This document shows, in pieces, positions 61,714 to 64,000 of a stretch of DNA of 64,000 nt (its first letter is position 1; the number at the start of each line of letters is the position of its first letter). The DNA comes from an uncultured Bacteroidales bacterium (GTDB lineage: Bacteria > Bacteroidota > Bacteroidia > Bacteroidales > ML635J-15). A program made the translations under genes and the position numbers. The stretch lies in contig CALDKB010000016.1 in NCBI GenBank assembly GCA_937899245.1, positions 1-64,000 of the forward strand, read 5' to 3'. The notes below the pieces were generated by a model. That model worked only from the letters and a program-made list of their open reading frames with translations, had not been told where the DNA came from and did not search any database.

Positions 61714-63236
61714 TATCTTCTTTTTCTGAAAAATCTTGTTGTTGTGTCTTCTTCGACGTATTCTAATGCGCCAATGTCTGGTTTTCCGTCTTCTAACCTG
61801 TTGATGCCGTCGTGGTCAAATTCGCAAGTGGAAGATATGGAAATTTTGGCTCTGTCTTTAGCTGCCGATTCGTTTAATATATTATATAGGTATGGTTTGT
61901 CAATTGACTTGAATTTTGGCTCTTCGTTGAATATGTTGTCAATGAAGCAATTCGGAGCTTTTGATAATAGTTCGTTTGGCTTTTCGTGTTTTATCAGGCA
62001 ATTGTCGAAGACGAAGTTTGCTGCTGCTCCATCAACGAAGTCAAAACCGATTTCCGACTTATTGTATCCATATATTATGCAGTTGCCAAAGTATGCTTCG
62101 GTGAGGTCTCTATATGAAACATGTATATTTCCGTTGTTGTCACGATAGTTGTAGTAGTTGTTTAGCGATACTTCTGGCGCTTGCCTAACACCCACCGAAT
62201 AGTTGGCCATTGTGCAGTGCTTGAATGAATATTTGCCGCCAATCCAGCAAGCCACAGTGTATTGTGAACTATTTGCGAAAATGCAGTTTTCGGCTTCAAC
62301 ATGCGCTCCAAGTGCATAAAGTCCAGCAATCTTTGAGTTTTCAATGTTAGAGTTGCGCATCTTGAGTGTCGGGATTCCTGGTGTGACGCATGAATCGACT
62401 TCAACACCAATCAGTGCGTTTGTGATGTCGGTGTTGTTGAGCTCGTTGTTCATTGAGCCGGCCAGCAAGTGTACACCGCCATAAATGCCTGTAGTGTTTC
62501 CAATTTCGTCCTGCAGGTAGGCTCCCCATTGTCCTTGCGTGTACTTGTAGTATTCTTCAAGGCGGTCGCCGGTAATTGTTACTCTGTTGTCAACGCCTCC
62601 CATGGATTTTATTGTGCCCTTTACGAAAAGACTCGACTTGTTGTGAAGATAAACTTTCGTACCAGGCATTATCGTTAGAGTTACCAGTGTGTCGACCATA
62701 GCCGAATTGTATATGAGAATTGGCTTGTCGGAATTCCACGTGGTATCTTGCGTAATCATTTTTCCGTTCAGAAGTGTGACATTCTGCCCAAAGGCAACGA
62801 GGTCTACATCCTGGCTGTTGCCATTCGATTCAAAGATTATCGAGTCTTGTTCAACAAGGTCGTCGGTTCCCGGATTTATAGTCACTTCAACAAAGATAAA
62901 AAGTGAGTCTCCTGGCAGTAGGGCATAGTTTTCGAATTTGTAGTCGCGTTTGTCATTGATTTCGTATCCATCAATGTTTAGCCTGTATTTTGAGGCGCTT
63001 CCCTTGGCAAGGTATATCTGATCTATGTTAATCGATTTGTTTTCGTTTGAATTTTTGACGATTAGATATTTTGTCGTGCTGCCGATTCCGGTGAAAATTG
63101 TATCGAATTGAACCGTGTCGGTTGAGAATATGAGCTTGTCTTTGGGGTCTTTGGTGTATATATTTTTATTGCAAGAAGAAAAAATTGCAGATATTATAGT
63201 CAGCAATAGAATGCATATTGTTATATGTTTATTCAT
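61713..63236 (-). CDS. Beta-helix lipoprotein (choice-of-anchor Q-like)
   Basis: 507 residues. Lipobox FSSC (cysteine ~22). An Ig-like N-terminal part (FDTIFTGIGSTTKYLIVKNSNENKSINIDQIYLAKGSASKYRLNIDG, ~45-150) is followed by a right-handed parallel beta-helix-like region (~180-430: ITNALIGVEVDSC, NSNIENSKIAGLYALGAHVEAENCIFANSS, NCIIYGYNKSEIGFDF). The end DGKPDIGALEYVEED is the signature of choice-of-anchor Q domains. It may bind or cleave carbohydrate, but no catalytic residues are recognised. It follows a T9SS type B gene by 48 bases. Confidence 0.82.
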   Translation of the reverse strand: MNKHITICILLLTIISAIFSSCNKNIYTKDPKDKLIFSTDTVQFDTIFTGIGSTTKYLIVKNSNENKSINIDQIYLAKGSASKYRLNIDGYEINDKRDYKFENYALLPGDSLFIFVEVTINPGTDDLVEQDSIIFESNGNSQDVDLVAFGQNVTLLNGKMITQDTTWNSDKPILIYNSAMVDTLVTLTIMPGTKVYLHNKSSLFVKGTIKSMGGVDNRVTITGDRLEEYYKYTQGQWGAYLQDEIGNTTGIYGGVHLLAGSMNNELNNTDITNALIGVEVDSCVTPGIPTLKMRNSNIENSKIAGLYALGAHVEAENCIFANSSQYTVACWIGGKYSFKHCTMANYSVGVRQAPEVSLNNYYNYRDNNGNIHVSYRDLTEAYFGNCIIYGYNKSEIGFDFVDGAAANFVFDNCLIKHEKPNELLSKAPNCFIDNIFNEEPKFKSIDKPYLYNILNESAAKDRAKISISSTCEFDHDGINRLEDGKPDIGALEYVEEDTTTRFFRKRR

Positions 63237-63284
63237 CGTCTTCCTTTTGAATCAAAAACGTAGCTGACATGTAATTATTACGTC

Positions 63285-64000
63285 TTATTTCATCAAAAAT
63301 ACGGTGCCCTTCTTTTCGTGTGGTTTGCCAGTGAAATCAAGGAATTTGCAAACCCAGTTGTACGGACCTGTTGTGACTATCGGGTCGCCATTTAAAACAT
63401 TGCCTTCATCAGATCCGTCCCATCCCATGCTTTGCGGAGATTCCATGTTGAATTCCTTGCATCTGAACATTCTTTCTCCCCAGCGGTTGTATACAATCAG
63501 TTCAAAGTTGTCGGGGTCGATTCCGTTTCCGCTAATGTAGAAGAAGTCATTGTCGCCATCACCATTAGGTGTGAATGCGGTAGGAGCGTAGAAGGTAAAC
63601 ACGTCGGTGATGTTTAATTTCTTGTAGGCAGTGTCTACGCATTCATACTGGTTTTTAGCTACAAGCATTGCTGTATATGAACCTGCCTTTTCATATGTGT
63701 GAATCTGAGTCTCGTCCGACCAGATGCTTGTGTTTCCGTCGCCAAAGTTCCAAAGGTATGTAATGCCGCCTTCTGAGTAGTTGATGAATTTTATTTCTGT
63801 CGTCAAAATTGATGTTAGGTCCGGATCAACGACAAATTCTGCTCTTGGCACATCATGTATGATAATCATATTGTTCTTTGTCTTTGTGTTTACACATCCA
63901 TATTCAGAAGTGATTGTCAAAGAAACATTATATGTGCCAGTTTCGTCGAATGTTTGCTGTGGGTTCTTAACGCTTGAATATCCGCCATTGCCAAAATCCC
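63285..64000 (-). CDS. T9SS type B (gliding-motility-associated C-terminal) protein with PKD domains, partial
   Basis: The frame runs off the right edge, so the N-terminal part is missing. Visible: the end of one PKD domain (DFGNGGYSS ... TYNVSLTITSEYGC), a whole PKD domain (ITYLWNFGDGNTSIWSDETQIHTYEKAGSYTAMLVAKNQYECVD), then the type B sorting domain (FYAPTAFTPNGDGDNDFFYISG ... LIVYNRWGERMF ... TGPYNWVCKFLDFTGKPHEKKGTVFLMK). It is a surface-exported protein of the CHU_C group, often very large. It appears first in the operon with the beta-helix and EEP lipoproteins. Confidence 0.9.
   Translation of the reverse strand, partial: DFGNGGYSSVKNPQQTFDETGTYNVSLTITSEYGCVNTKTKNNMIIIHDVPRAEFVVDPDLTSILTTEIKFINYSEGGITYLWNFGDGNTSIWSDETQIHTYEKAGSYTAMLVAKNQYECVDTAYKKLNITDVFTFYAPTAFTPNGDGDNDFFYISGNGIDPDNFELIVYNRWGERMFRCKEFNMESPQSMGWDGSDEGNVLNGDPIVTTGPYNWVCKFLDFTGKPHEKKGTVFLMK

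Overview
The window looks like a chromosomal segment of a Bacteroidota bacterium, most likely of the order Bacteroidales; genus and species cannot be read from it. Supporting signs are type IX secretion (T9SS) C-terminal signals of both type A (about 1-592, 894-5195, 7634-9949, 14846-16579) and type B (63285-64000), a T9SS plug-domain protein, DUF1573 and DUF3127 proteins, a FISUMP lipoprotein, repeated TAnnTTTG -7 promoter elements, and starts that mostly lack a Shine-Dalgarno sequence. The standard code fits and base composition is AT-leaning.

Layout. 1-5260: two neighbouring T9SS cargo genes with nearly identical 3' ends. 5309-7593: a Crp/Fnr-family regulator divergent from glutamate dehydrogenase gdhA, with a perfect FNR-type palindrome between them. 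7634-9997: a secreted PNGase F-like protein with a discoidin domain. 10023-13740: sufBCD on the minus strand. 14001-18549: an operon of a tandem universal stress protein, an FG-GAP T9SS protein, a MORN-like protein and mnmA. 18557-22094: trxB, nth, argS. 22085-36412: a TonB-like protein, an LPP20-like lipoprotein inside a cluster of intergenic repeats, a glucosaminidase with LysM-like domains, DUF1573, an aminotransferase, a large membrane protein, folE-fabD, ligA, several exported proteins and the T9SS plug protein.

From tRNA-Leu(CAG) at 36561 to about 47400 the window becomes accessory-like. Genes are sparse, gaps long and AT-rich. It holds 11-bp tandem repeats, a lone nucleotidyltransferase flanked by two related hairpins, a Sel1-repeat protein, a deiminase, an unknown protein, a decayed YafQ-type toxin gene, and a small lipoprotein followed by two tandem paralogous lipoproteins that appear to join a propeller-like region to a thioredoxin-like end.

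From 47429 core functions resume: hutU, an HExxH metallopeptidase lipoprotein, then a DNA-metabolism cluster of three tandem short SSB paralogues, a PIF1-like helicase and a DUF3127 protein that alone carries the acidic SSB-type tail. After these come an aminotransferase, threonine dehydrogenase, an HI0933-family flavoprotein, a polysaccharide-deacetylase lipoprotein, and a minus-strand operon of a T9SS type B protein, a beta-helix lipoprotein and an endonuclease/exonuclease/phosphatase-family lipoprotein.

The most promising material for follow-up is the SSB/helicase/DUF3127 cluster, the propeller-thioredoxin lipoprotein locus, the FNR box, and the PNGase F-like protein. All functional calls are by reading motifs; no database search was run.
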